NCBI GenBank assembly: GCA_041484525.1
Contig: JBGPHT010000038.1
Span: forward strand, 1-53,628
Direction: 5' to 3'
Length of the DNA: 53,628 nucleotides
Source: JBGPHT01 sp041484525
GTDB lineage: Bacteria; Acidobacteriota; Terriglobia; Bryobacterales; Bryobacteraceae
Shown here: piece after piece, positions 40,382-48,694 of the stretch
Layout of the letters: every line of letters starts with the position of its first letter
Numbering within the stretch: position 1 is the stretch's first letter
Translations under genes and position numbers: made by a program
Notes under the pieces: generated by a model
The model's database searches: none
What the model was told of the DNA's origin: nothing
Seen by the model: the letters and a program-made list of their open reading frames with translations, nothing else

Positions 40382-41283
40382 TTGCCGGTTGACATTCGCC
40401 GCCGCCGCCGTGCACCCGTCTCCGTACAAGAGATGGATGCGGTCTTCGACGCAGCGGTTCGCGACCCAAGCGTTTATGGCGCGCGGGATGCGGCCATCAT
40501 CGCCCTCCTCTGCGGATCGGGTCTTCCGGAGTTGGACCTAAACGCACTTCAGGTCGAGCATTTCGACCCGGGTGCGGCGCAACTATGCCTGCCGCGTGAC
40601 AGTCGCACTCTTGTGGTGCGGCTCACGCCCATCGCTCTAGGTGCGCTGGAACGTTGGTTGAGTTTTCGAGGTCCATCTCCGGCGCGCTGATCAACCCGAT
40701 CCAGAGACCCAATCGGACCCGCTACAAGCCAATGAGTCGATCCGTGGTGAACGGTGCCCTCTTCCGGCGCAGCAGGGAGGCCGGCGTTCCCCCGTTTACC
40801 GCGGACGATGTCGCGCGGACGAATTCGATTCTGATCGCAGGCCGTTGGCACGCGGCTCCGAAAGGTTCGTCCGGCGCGAATGGCTCACTCCGTCTCCGGC
40901 CAGAAGACTGGCCGCTCCCTACAGCCAATCCCAGTCAAATGCTGGTCGTCAGGTTCCTCTCGCGGCATGGTCATGCCCGCCGGAGTGCTTTGCTCGAACG
41001 GCTCAATCGGCTGGCGCTCTTGATCGGCGGCGGCAATCATCAGGCTTTCACACTTGACTGGAGCGAACTGCGTCCGGATCAACTCCCTCCCGCCCGCGGT
41101 GCTCTCGACCGGTGCGGCTTGAGAGAACGGAACCTGATGAAGAACGCGCTTCACGGCGTTCTCAAGGAGGGTCTGGCTACGGGCGTGCTTGACCGAAAAA
41201 TATATTCCGTTATCGTCGGGCAGAAGTGGAGTGACGAGACGACCAAGCGCCGGGCGACGTGCCGTCGATCGCCCGGCTCTTGA
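40382..41283 (+). pseudogene. Tyrosine recombinase, frameshifted and domain-permuted
   Basis: From TTG 40382 the first frame (to 40690) reads like the start of a Xer/phage-integrase catalytic domain: YGARDAAIIALLCGSGLPELDLNALQVEHFDPGAA, LTPIALGALERWLSFRGPSP. One base is missing near 40673; the next frame continues with GALINPIQRPNR, SVVNGALFRRSREAGVPPFTADDVARTN. In intact relatives the last segment is SPHDLRRTF, so the catalytic His and Arg are replaced. The rest (about 40912-41283: QMLVVRFLSRHGHARRSALLERLNRLALLIGGG; LDWSELRPDQLPPARGAL; MKNALHGVLKEGLATGVLD) resembles an N-terminal core-binding domain. Catalytic part first and core-binding part second is the reverse of the normal order. Confidence 0.6.
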
Positions 41284-41298
41284 GGTCAGAGGAGACGC

Positions 41299-43155
41299 CT
41301 ACTGGACGTCGGTCTCCACCAGCCAACTGGTCCACTCTTCGGTCCAGTCGTCGTCTCCGATCCCGCCGATGAACCGGGCCGTCTGGTCGAAGAAACCATC
41401 ATCCGGAGGTTGCACCCAGCCCGCACGGAAGATGGGGCTGGAGAACAGGCCCGCGAAGTCCGGGTCGCTGTACTGGAACGGCCGTGCGATGAGGGGATCG
41501 GCCACGAGGAAGTTCTTGCCGGCCCCGTTGCCTTTCTGGCCCTGAGCGTAAGCCAGATTATAAGCAGCAGACGCCAAACCGGTCACCACAATCTGGCCGT
41601 CCAAGGTATTGGCTCCCTTGCCTCCGATGTTGTTGTTCCAGCATAGAATGCCGTTCATGGTCACGTTGCCGAGGTCGGCTTGAGCCTGCGTGTTCGCATC
41701 GTTGATGTCGATACAAGGGCTGTAGAAGTTGGACACGACCATGTTGTTGAACGATCCGCGGCTGCCACGGCGCAGGAAGATGCCGGGCGCGTTGGCTTCG
41801 TCAAACCCCGGATTTCCACTTCCGAAATAGGTGACGTTATAGAAAGTCGGATTCGAAAAGGGGAGTCCGGCCTGGTCATACTCGCTGTTATCGCCTTCGA
41901 TGCCGCGGTTGCCGGGAGCGTCAGGGCTCTGGTACATGAGGCCAAACTGGAGACGGCCCGTGTAGCCGAGCTGATAGTCCGTGAAATCGTCGGCGCCCAA
42001 TCCGCCTACCAGCCACTTGGCATCGTTGTTGCCGCCGAACCACTCGAAGGAATCGTCCTTCCCGTAAATCGCCTGTAGATGTTCTGACACGGTTTGCTTT
42101 CCGCAGCCTCCCCAGGTGAAAGAATTGAGCTCGTTGTTGGGCGACAGAATCGTGCCGGCATACTCGACGCGCACGTAGCGGAGCGTGCCGCAATTGTGGT
42201 TCGGATCGGTGCCGCCATAAACCGTATCCGGATTGCCGACCAGTCCCTCGATGTAGAACGTGCCGGGCGCGTTCTTGCAACCATCCACCGGGCAGATACC
42301 GGTGCCGCCGGGAATGTTTCCGCCGACGTTGATGGGCGCCTTGCCAAGCATGACGATCCCGCCCCAATCCCCGCGAGTGCGCTGGCCGAAGGGCAGGGAG
42401 CTGGTCATCACGATGGGACGCGACTTGGTTCCGCTTGCCATGATCTTGCCGTTCTGCGTGATGATGAGCGCGGAGGGCGGCGAGGTTCCCGGCTGGCCGA
42501 CGACGAACGTGCCCGGCTCAACTGTCAGCGTGGCGCCATTCTTGACGAATATGATGCCCTTCAGATCCCACTCGGTGTCGTTGGTAAAAGTACGGTCGGC
42601 GGTGATGTCGCCGGTGACTGTGGTCGCTCCCTTCACCACACCGATCTTCATGTACGACGTCTTCAGGACCCGCGTTCCCGTGTAGTCGCGAAGCTGGACG
42701 ACCAGCGTGTGCATGCCGAGCTCGTTCGGTATCGTCAGTGCCGGGAATTTTCCACCGGAGCCGATCAGGACCGCCTTCGTGGCGTCTGCCATCGGGGCCG
42801 GCTGAAACCCCTGCGCCACCGTGTTGCCGGCTGTATCGGTCGCGGTCTCGGTGCCGCCCGGGAAGTACGTCTTCTTCCCGGTCTGGTTGTTCTGGCGGTA
42901 TACGAAGATCGTATATGGATACAGATCGCCGTTGGCCTTGACGGTCCACTTGAGCGTCAAGCTCTGGCCTGCCTGGTAGACGTATTTGTCGCTCCAGATC
43001 CACATGGACACTTTCTCTCGCGGGCCGTTGTAGATTGCGGCAGCGGGTCCTGCGGCGAAGCGGTCTACGTCGCCTCCGCTCCCCGGGTTGATCTCTTGCG
43101 CCGTCGCGCACGCCGCGCCGAGCAAGCCTAGCATCAGTAACGATTGAACTCGCAT
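41299..43155 (-). CDS. Secreted beta-helix-like protein, partner of a TonB receptor
   Basis: A 618-residue exported protein with a signal peptide (MRVQSLLMLGLLGAACATAQ) and GAGGAG as ribosome site. The middle holds TNDTEWDLKGIIFVKNGATLTVEPGTFVVG, GDWGGIVMLGKAPINVGGNIPGG, GTLRYVRVEYAGTILSPNNELNSF and DDSFEWFGGNNDAKWLVGG, a pattern found in secreted proteins of Proteobacteria and Bacteroidetes that are encoded next to TonB-dependent receptors. Six or so cysteines may form disulphides. Repeated short strands suggest a right-handed beta-helix. The gene follows the receptor by 20 bases. It may be a surface partner that binds or processes the receptor's substrate; the substrate is unknown. Confidence 0.75.
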   Translation of the reverse strand: MRVQSLLMLGLLGAACATAQEINPGSGGDVDRFAAGPAAAIYNGPREKVSMWIWSDKYVYQAGQSLTLKWTVKANGDLYPYTIFVYRQNNQTGKKTYFPGGTETATDTAGNTVAQGFQPAPMADATKAVLIGSGGKFPALTIPNELGMHTLVVQLRDYTGTRVLKTSYMKIGVVKGATTVTGDITADRTFTNDTEWDLKGIIFVKNGATLTVEPGTFVVGQPGTSPPSALIITQNGKIMASGTKSRPIVMTSSLPFGQRTRGDWGGIVMLGKAPINVGGNIPGGTGICPVDGCKNAPGTFYIEGLVGNPDTVYGGTDPNHNCGTLRYVRVEYAGTILSPNNELNSFTWGGCGKQTVSEHLQAIYGKDDSFEWFGGNNDAKWLVGGLGADDFTDYQLGYTGRLQFGLMYQSPDAPGNRGIEGDNSEYDQAGLPFSNPTFYNVTYFGSGNPGFDEANAPGIFLRRGSRGSFNNMVVSNFYSPCIDINDANTQAQADLGNVTMNGILCWNNNIGGKGANTLDGQIVVTGLASAAYNLAYAQGQKGNGAGKNFLVADPLIARPFQYSDPDFAGLFSSPIFRAGWVQPPDDGFFDQTARFIGGIGDDDWTEEWTSWLVETDVQ

Positions 43156-43175
43156 GGTTTCTCCTCTCGTACTTT

Positions 43176-45926
43176 TCAGAAAAATGAATAACTCAGACCG
43201 ATCTGGAAACTTCGGCCCAGGCGATAGTCGCGCTGCACGAAGTTGCCTTGCGTCCAGCGATAGTCGTTGTCTCCGAGATTTTCCGCCTCAAAACGAATGC
43301 CCCATTTCCCCTTTTCGCCAATCGAGTACTGATAGACGAAGTCGAGGAATGTGTTGCCCTCCTGGTAGATGTCGGGCAGGCGGAACGTACCCACGTCGGA
43401 AATTCGCCGGGAGACGTAATTGGCGGCGAACTTCGCGTCGCTGTGCCACCGCGGCCGCGTCCACCGCAGAGCCATGTTCGTGATGTACCGGGACTGCCCC
43501 AGCAGCGGACGGGATTGCGACGTGATGATGGTTGCATCCTCCGGTTGAATCTCAATGCTCGAATCGACGAACGTGAAGTTGGCGGAAACGCCGAAATCCT
43601 TCAGCCGCCGCGTGAACGTGGCGAGCGAACGGCGGAACTCCAGCTCGAGTCCGATGTTCCGCGCTCCCTTGGCGTTGACAAACGTCTGGCGGAGGTCATT
43701 GGACGGTACGATCGTCTGCTCGATCGGATTGGTGAAAGTCTTGGCAAAGAAACTGGCGGCTACCAGTTGATTCGCGCCGGGGAACCATTCCCAGCGGGCG
43801 TCGTAGTTGCTGATGGTCGCGCGTTTCAGATTGGGATTGCCAGCCGTGACGAAACCGCCCAACACGTTGTTAAAGTCGAAGGGCGATAGCTCGCGGAAAT
43901 CGGGCCGGGAAACCGTGCGGCTGTAGGAAAGCCGGAAGTTCTGCCTCTTCGAGAGCGCATAGATCGCATTCACAGCCGGCGCGGGATCGCGGTTCTGCAA
44001 TCCGGCAGTCACGGGAGTGGCATTGGGGATGCGGTTGTCGTATGTGATCACCCTTTGATCGGCATCCTCCACGCGGATACCACCCTCGAACCGCCACTTG
44101 GCGCCGAGGCTGAGGTCGACCATGGCGTAGCCGGCAAATATGTCCATCCCGGCTGAGTAGGTATCGGTTGCGCGCGTGAATTCGGTGATCTGAAATCCAC
44201 TGGGGCGGATGTTGGCGGGTCCGAATAACTGGTTGCTCGGCAGGAAAAGATTCAGCGTGGTGAATTGCTGGGGAGCATAGAGGAACCGGCGCGCCGAAAA
44301 ATCGCGCCGCCGGACCGTCACGCGGCCGCCGATTTTGAAAAGGCCCGAGATCGAGCCCTTGAAGAACGGAATACTGTAGTCCGCCTGGGGTTCGTAGATG
44401 CGGTCGTTCAAATCCGCAAAGAAGCGGACGCCGGACGAACCGGATGCGGCGAAGGTATAGCGGCCGTCGGGCAGCAGGTTGCGGATGACCTCGCGAAGGT
44501 CCGGCTCGTCGCGGGTCGAATTGGAATAGGTGAACTGCCAGCGGATGAGGCTGTTGCGCCATTTGGGAAACGAGTGATCCCCCTCGACGCCGGTAGAGAA
44601 CATCGATCGCTCGATATAGCGCAGGCGCTGCGAGGCAAGATCGGAACCGGTGCCTCCGTCGTAGCCGGAGAACTCGCGGGCGCTTTTCTCAGCGTCGTGC
44701 GTGAAAGTATTGCGGAAGATGATTTTGTGGTTGGGCGTCAATCGAACGGCCGTGTTAAACACCGCGCCGAGCTTGGCCGTCTCGGAAAATTCCCGAAAGT
44801 CGGAGTATTCGGTGAAGACGATCGGCGAACCCGCGCCCTGGCGCAGATAGCGCTGCAGTTCGCTCTGCAGTTGCAGCTTGTTGGAGAAACTGAGAGCGCC
44901 CACGATGCCGAAGCGCCCGAACGTGCCGCCGCCGACTGCCGACCAGTCCAGGGCGGGACGCGCGGAATTCACTGGCGTGGGCTCCCAATTATCGGAGAAT
45001 GCCTGGCCGAATTGCTGGAGTTGGTCCCTGGTGAACTGGCCCGGGAAGAGTCTGGCATCGGACGGCACCGTCGAGGGGATGCCGCGCGCGCCTTTACCGA
45101 ATCCGAAGTAGTCGCCGGAACCGCCGGGATAGGTCAGAAACTTGTCGAAGGTTGTCGCCGTATTGAACCCGCTCTTGATCGAGAGATTGAATAGCTTCTG
45201 GGTGGGGAATTCGATCGTCTGCATCTGCACCAGACCGCCCGAGAACTCCGCGGGCATGTCGGGCGAGTACGTCTTGGCAATCTTGATGTTCTCGATCATG
45301 CCTGCCGGAAACATATCCAGCGGGACTACGCGCTTCTCCGGTTCCGTAGTCGGAATGAGTGCTCCATTCAATTGGGTGGCGCTGTAGCGCTCGCCCAGCC
45401 CGCGGACGTAGACGAACCCACTGCCAACCACGCTCACACCGGTGACCTTTTGCAGCGCGCCCGCCGCGTCCGACGACGTGCCCTCGGCAAGTTCCTCGCG
45501 GCCGATGCTGTCGCTGACTACCGGAGAGAGCTTGCGCTCCTGCAAGACCGCGTCGGCGGTAGAGCCCACCGCGGTTGCCCGCTCGACCACATCGATCCTG
45601 GTCACCACCGACTTGTTCGACATCACGGTGCTGGCCTCAGTGGTTTCACCCGGCTTGACCGTGACATCGCCCAACTCAACATCGGTGTAGTTCGGCGCCG
45701 AGAAGCGCAGTTGGTACGTCCCACCGGAAAGGGGGATCGTGAACCGCCCGTCGGCGTCGGTGACCGAGGCTTGCGTGCTCTGTCCGTTGACGGCAATCGC
45801 CGCACCGGTGATGGGCCGGCCGGTCTGGCCGTCCAGGACGAAGCCGCTCACCGTACCCGTGGTCCCTTGCGCTCGCACCATCTGCACCACAAGGAGCACG
45901 AGCGCCAATTGAATCCTACTGGACAA
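43176..45926 (-). CDS. TonB-dependent receptor with carboxypeptidase-regulatory domain
   Basis: A 916-residue outer-membrane receptor. The start is TTG 45926 (ribosome site GAGGT), overlapping the upstream gene by 11 bases. Signal peptide to about residue 19, then a regulatory-like beta-sandwich (GTVSGFVLDGQTGRPITGAAIAVNG, about 24-110), then a true plug domain: VVSDSIGREELAEGTSSDAAGALQKVTGVSVVGSGFVYVRGLGERYSATQLNGALIP (about 137-192). The barrel ends in FQIGLSYSFF with a terminal Phe as BAM expects. Unlike the Oar-like proteins in this window, it has a classical plug. The operon order is TIGR03437 protein, receptor, secreted beta-helix protein. Confidence 0.88.
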   Translation of the reverse strand: MSSRIQLALVLLVVQMVRAQGTTGTVSGFVLDGQTGRPITGAAIAVNGQSTQASVTDADGRFTIPLSGGTYQLRFSAPNYTDVELGDVTVKPGETTEASTVMSNKSVVTRIDVVERATAVGSTADAVLQERKLSPVVSDSIGREELAEGTSSDAAGALQKVTGVSVVGSGFVYVRGLGERYSATQLNGALIPTTEPEKRVVPLDMFPAGMIENIKIAKTYSPDMPAEFSGGLVQMQTIEFPTQKLFNLSIKSGFNTATTFDKFLTYPGGSGDYFGFGKGARGIPSTVPSDARLFPGQFTRDQLQQFGQAFSDNWEPTPVNSARPALDWSAVGGGTFGRFGIVGALSFSNKLQLQSELQRYLRQGAGSPIVFTEYSDFREFSETAKLGAVFNTAVRLTPNHKIIFRNTFTHDAEKSAREFSGYDGGTGSDLASQRLRYIERSMFSTGVEGDHSFPKWRNSLIRWQFTYSNSTRDEPDLREVIRNLLPDGRYTFAASGSSGVRFFADLNDRIYEPQADYSIPFFKGSISGLFKIGGRVTVRRRDFSARRFLYAPQQFTTLNLFLPSNQLFGPANIRPSGFQITEFTRATDTYSAGMDIFAGYAMVDLSLGAKWRFEGGIRVEDADQRVITYDNRIPNATPVTAGLQNRDPAPAVNAIYALSKRQNFRLSYSRTVSRPDFRELSPFDFNNVLGGFVTAGNPNLKRATISNYDARWEWFPGANQLVAASFFAKTFTNPIEQTIVPSNDLRQTFVNAKGARNIGLELEFRRSLATFTRRLKDFGVSANFTFVDSSIEIQPEDATIITSQSRPLLGQSRYITNMALRWTRPRWHSDAKFAANYVSRRISDVGTFRLPDIYQEGNTFLDFVYQYSIGEKGKWGIRFEAENLGDNDYRWTQGNFVQRDYRLGRSFQIGLSYSFF

Positions 45927-46659
45927 AGACGGTTACCTCGTTGGAATCCACACCGTCCATAAACACGCGAACCGGAACGCGGCCCGTGATGAACGTGAGA
46001 TTCGGCAAGGTTGCGTTGATCTGCCAAAGGCCGGGGGCGTCCGGGTTGAGGCCGCTGAACTGGACCTGGGCTTCCACGCCGCCGATGAATACCTGCGGCG
46101 TCGAGCGCGTGGTCACTACCGGAGTCGACCCCGGGGCTGCGCCATCCTGAACCTGTGAATTCAATGCTCCCGGGCCAGTCGCATAGATGGAGATGATTTC
46201 GCCGCGCTTGGCCGGCGTGGAGGATGTATTCTCCGTGAAGCCGTCCTGGTTGCGGATGGCGCCCTTGGGAGGCGATTGCGTGTCCTTGGTGAAGAGACCG
46301 GGGGCGCTGCCGATCACGTGGACGGAGCCGCTCACCGTGCCGGAACCAGTGGTGATTTGTACCGGTCGAAGACCGGCGGCGGTGGCGTAAGGAATCAGGA
46401 ACGTGATCTGACTCACTCGGACGTCGTAGAGCGCGGCGTCTACTCCATCCACGGTCACCTTGACGCCGCCCAGTGTCTTAGGCAGGGGAAAGGTCGCGGC
46501 TGTCGTGGTCGCAACACCGGAGAATGCGCCAAAGGCCGCGACCCATGAGCCGGACGCCACCGGCTGGTCGCCGCGAAAACTTGCATTATTTACGATGGCA
46601 ACTTGCGCGTTCAGACCCCCACAAAAAAGCAGAACAGTCAGGTAGGTTTTGATAGACAT
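45916..46659 (-). CDS. Solibacter C-terminal-domain protein (TIGR03437 type)
   Basis: A 247-residue exported protein that consists almost wholly of the Solibacter uncharacterised domain: VNNASFRGDQPVASGSWVAAFGAFSG near the start, TLGGVKVTVDGVDAALYDVRVSQITFLIPYATAAG, RGEIISIYATGPGALN, and PDAPGLWQINATLPN near the end. The domain is usually found at the C-terminus of long secreted proteins; here it stands alone behind a signal peptide. It is the first gene of the receptor operon and overlaps the next gene by 11 bases. It may help anchor or assemble surface proteins; no function is established. Confidence 0.85.
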   Translation of the reverse strand: MSIKTYLTVLLFCGGLNAQVAIVNNASFRGDQPVASGSWVAAFGAFSGVATTTAATFPLPKTLGGVKVTVDGVDAALYDVRVSQITFLIPYATAAGLRPVQITTGSGTVSGSVHVIGSAPGLFTKDTQSPPKGAIRNQDGFTENTSSTPAKRGEIISIYATGPGALNSQVQDGAAPGSTPVVTTRSTPQVFIGGVEAQVQFSGLNPDAPGLWQINATLPNLTFITGRVPVRVFMDGVDSNEVTVFVQ

Positions 46660-46808
46660 AGGTCGGTCTCAGCTCCTCAACGGTTTATCTGCACACTAAT
46701 CCGGCTGGCGCAATCCGGACCCCAAGAGTTGGGGTGAGGCTGCGCAATCGCACGGATTCAGTTTCGGTGTCTCAAGGAATTTAACATGCGAACTTCTGCA
46801 CAATGCTG

Positions 46809-46822
46809 CACAAACGATTACA
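46809..46822. promoter_or_regulatory. Candidate LacI-type operator
   Basis: On the minus strand TGTAATCGTTTGTG fits the pattern TGnAAnCGnTnnCA except for the last two bases. It lies 150 bases upstream of the TIGR03437/receptor operon start at 46659, a distance like that of the better site before the receptor at 26751. An inverted repeat TGAGT-GACA-ACTCA (46836-46849) near the ArsR gene could be a separate operator. Confidence 0.4.
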
Positions 46823-46890
46823 AGTTCGTGAAAGTTGAGTGACAACTCAGGGCTGCCCTCTGCTTCTAGAACGTCTGGTACCGTAGAATC

Positions 46891-47250
46891 GTGAAGACGC
46901 GAAACCAAGCTCGCGCCATTGAAGGGTACGCCGGCATGCTCGGCGCCCTGGCGGCTTCGCCGCGCCTGCGCATCGTTCGACTGCTGCTAGCGGCTCATCC
47001 GGAAGGGCTGGTAGTCGGCGATATACAATCGGAGCTCGACATCCCCGGCTCCACGCTTTCCCATCACCTCGAGAAACTGAAGAGCGAGGATCTGATCTCT
47101 GTCCGGCGGAACGCCCGGTTCCTCTGGTACACCGCCAACACGAAGGCTCTCGATGACCTGCTTCACTTTCTCACTGACGAGTGCTGCTCGCGCTCCAAGG
47201 GTGCGAGGCCAAAGGCGAAGCTGAAACTCTGCCAGCGACCCGATGCTTGA
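46891..47250 (+). CDS. ArsR-family transcriptional regulator
   Basis: A 119-residue winged-helix protein from GTG 46891: YAGMLGALAASPRLRIVRLLLAAHPEGLVVGDIQSELDIPGSTLSHHLEKLKSEDLISVRRNARFLWYTANT in sections, with the recognition helix around STLSHHLEKL. The metal-binding ELCVCDL motif of arsenic sensors is replaced by LVVGDIQ, so it does not sense arsenite in the classical way; a Cys pair (ECCSRSK) sits near the C-terminus. It is divergent from the receptor operon and convergent with the efflux operon, and may regulate either. Close relatives are often placed next to arsenic or efflux genes in Acidobacteria. Confidence 0.88.
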   Translation: MKTRNQARAIEGYAGMLGALAASPRLRIVRLLLAAHPEGLVVGDIQSELDIPGSTLSHHLEKLKSEDLISVRRNARFLWYTANTKALDDLLHFLTDECCSRSKGARPKAKLKLCQRPDA

Positions 47251-47425
47251 ATCCCCAATCCAATCCAACCTGATCGATGGCTTCCAAGAACGCCCGGACC
47301 TGCTCCAGGCTCAACTTCTCTCCCGCTTTCATGCTGACGATCGATTCCCAGCATGCCGGATCGCTCCTCCAGGCTCATCTTGCATGAGATAAGACTCGCC
47401 TCGGCGTTGAATGTGTCTTTCCGCC
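47251..47425. other. Intergenic stretch with a possible transposase remnant
   Basis: On the minus strand from ATG 47332 a short frame reads MKAGEKLSLEQVRAFLEAID and QVGLDWGF, which resembles the first residues of integrase-type transposases (LSLEQIRAFLEAS pattern, from memory). It then runs antisense into the ArsR gene. A GGAG patch at 47350-47353 (minus strand) precedes it. I consider it a fragment. No terminator is obvious between the convergent genes. Confidence 0.3.
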
Positions 47426-48694
47426 CTACCTCATCTCCCCCACCTGATACGCCAGCACCGACCGCTGCAACTGGTAATCGTACCGGGCCGCCGCGCTGGC
47501 GATCTCCGCCGACGTCAGATTCAACTGCGCCTGGCTCAATTCCACAATCGAGCTAAGACCCAGGTTGTACCGCGTCTGCGCCAGATCCAGCGACTGAGTG
47601 GCCTGGTTCAGCAGCTCCGCCGTGAGCGACAAGCGGTCGCGCGCCGTATTCGCGTTCAACCACGCTACCTGGACGTCGCGCGCGACCCGCGCCTCCAGAT
47701 CGGCTTCGTACTTCTGCACCGCCTGGGCACGCAGCTCCGCTTCCTGCGCCCTGGCGCTGTATAAGCGCCCGTTGAACACCGGGATGCTCAGGTTCACCCC
47801 CACCGCCCCGTACCGCCCGCGCAGTTGCGTGTCATCGCGCCCGGGTACTACACCGACTCCCGCCAGCGCACTCAACACCGGCCGTGAGAGGTCGTGCTCC
47901 GCCTTCGCCAGACTCTCAGCCGCGCTCTGCTCCGCGCGCAACTGCGCCACCTCCGGCCGGCGCTTCAAGGCTTCCGCGATCATGGCTGCGACATCCGTTG
48001 GCAGATCGGGCGGCATCGCTGCCTCCGCCAGTTGGAACTCGTGCTTATCCGGATATCCGAGCGCAGCCGAAAGCTCCGCCATCGCCGCCGCAGCTTCATT
48101 CAGCGCGCTCGCCAGCAGCAGCCTGGCCTCGGAAAGATTCACGTTGGCGAAGCTCACATCCAGCCCCGATCTCAGCTTACTGTTGGCCAGCGCCGCCACC
48201 TGGTCCGCCACCAGTTGACGCGCGTTCACCGTCTGCTGCGCCACCGTCAGAACGTTCTTAGTCCGTAGCGTCGTGAAATAGGCGCGGTCTACCTGCAGCA
48301 GCACCTGCGCGCGCGTCGCCTGCGCGGCATCCTGTTGTGCCTGCGCGCGATTCCTGGCCTGTGCCACCAGGTTCGGCGTGCGGCCGAAATCGCTGATCAT
48401 CTGCGAAACCGTCACACCCGTAGCGAAGCGGTTGTAGATGACCGGATTGTTCAGTTGCCCCGCTGCCAGGCGGGTCCCGGTGAGGGCGCCTGCCGCGGTC
48501 ACGCTGCCGGTCACCGTCGGAAAGTATGCGGACCTCACCTCTGTAGTCACCTGGTTCGCGGCCAGCGCGCCCAGCAGCGCCGCGCTCACCGCAGGGTGAT
48601 TCTTCACCGCCAGCGCCTCCGCCTCCTGCAGCGTTAGAGGCGTCTGGGCCGCACCGCAAGCCGCGCCGAGCAACAGCCACGCCGCCGCTCTCAC
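47426..48694 (-). CDS. TolC-family outer-membrane efflux protein
   Basis: The outer-membrane channel of the tripartite pump. The start is GTG 48694, overlapping the pump gene's stop (GTGA), and gives a signal peptide (RAAAWLLLGAACGAAQ). The 422-residue mature protein has two OEP repeats with long coiled-coil helices: LTLQEAEALAVKNHPAVSAALLGALAANQ near the start, RAQAQQDAAQATRAQVLLQVDRAYFTTLRTKNVLTVAQQTVNARQ, then in the second half LRAQAVQKYEADLEARVARDVQVAWLNANTARDR and DLAQTRYNLGLSSIVELSQAQLNLTSAEIASAAARYDYQL. It is the last gene of the operon. Confidence 0.9.
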   Translation of the reverse strand: MRAAAWLLLGAACGAAQTPLTLQEAEALAVKNHPAVSAALLGALAANQVTTEVRSAYFPTVTGSVTAAGALTGTRLAAGQLNNPVIYNRFATGVTVSQMISDFGRTPNLVAQARNRAQAQQDAAQATRAQVLLQVDRAYFTTLRTKNVLTVAQQTVNARQLVADQVAALANSKLRSGLDVSFANVNLSEARLLLASALNEAAAAMAELSAALGYPDKHEFQLAEAAMPPDLPTDVAAMIAEALKRRPEVAQLRAEQSAAESLAKAEHDLSRPVLSALAGVGVVPGRDDTQLRGRYGAVGVNLSIPVFNGRLYSARAQEAELRAQAVQKYEADLEARVARDVQVAWLNANTARDRLSLTAELLNQATQSLDLAQTRYNLGLSSIVELSQAQLNLTSAEIASAAARYDYQLQRSVLAYQVGEMR

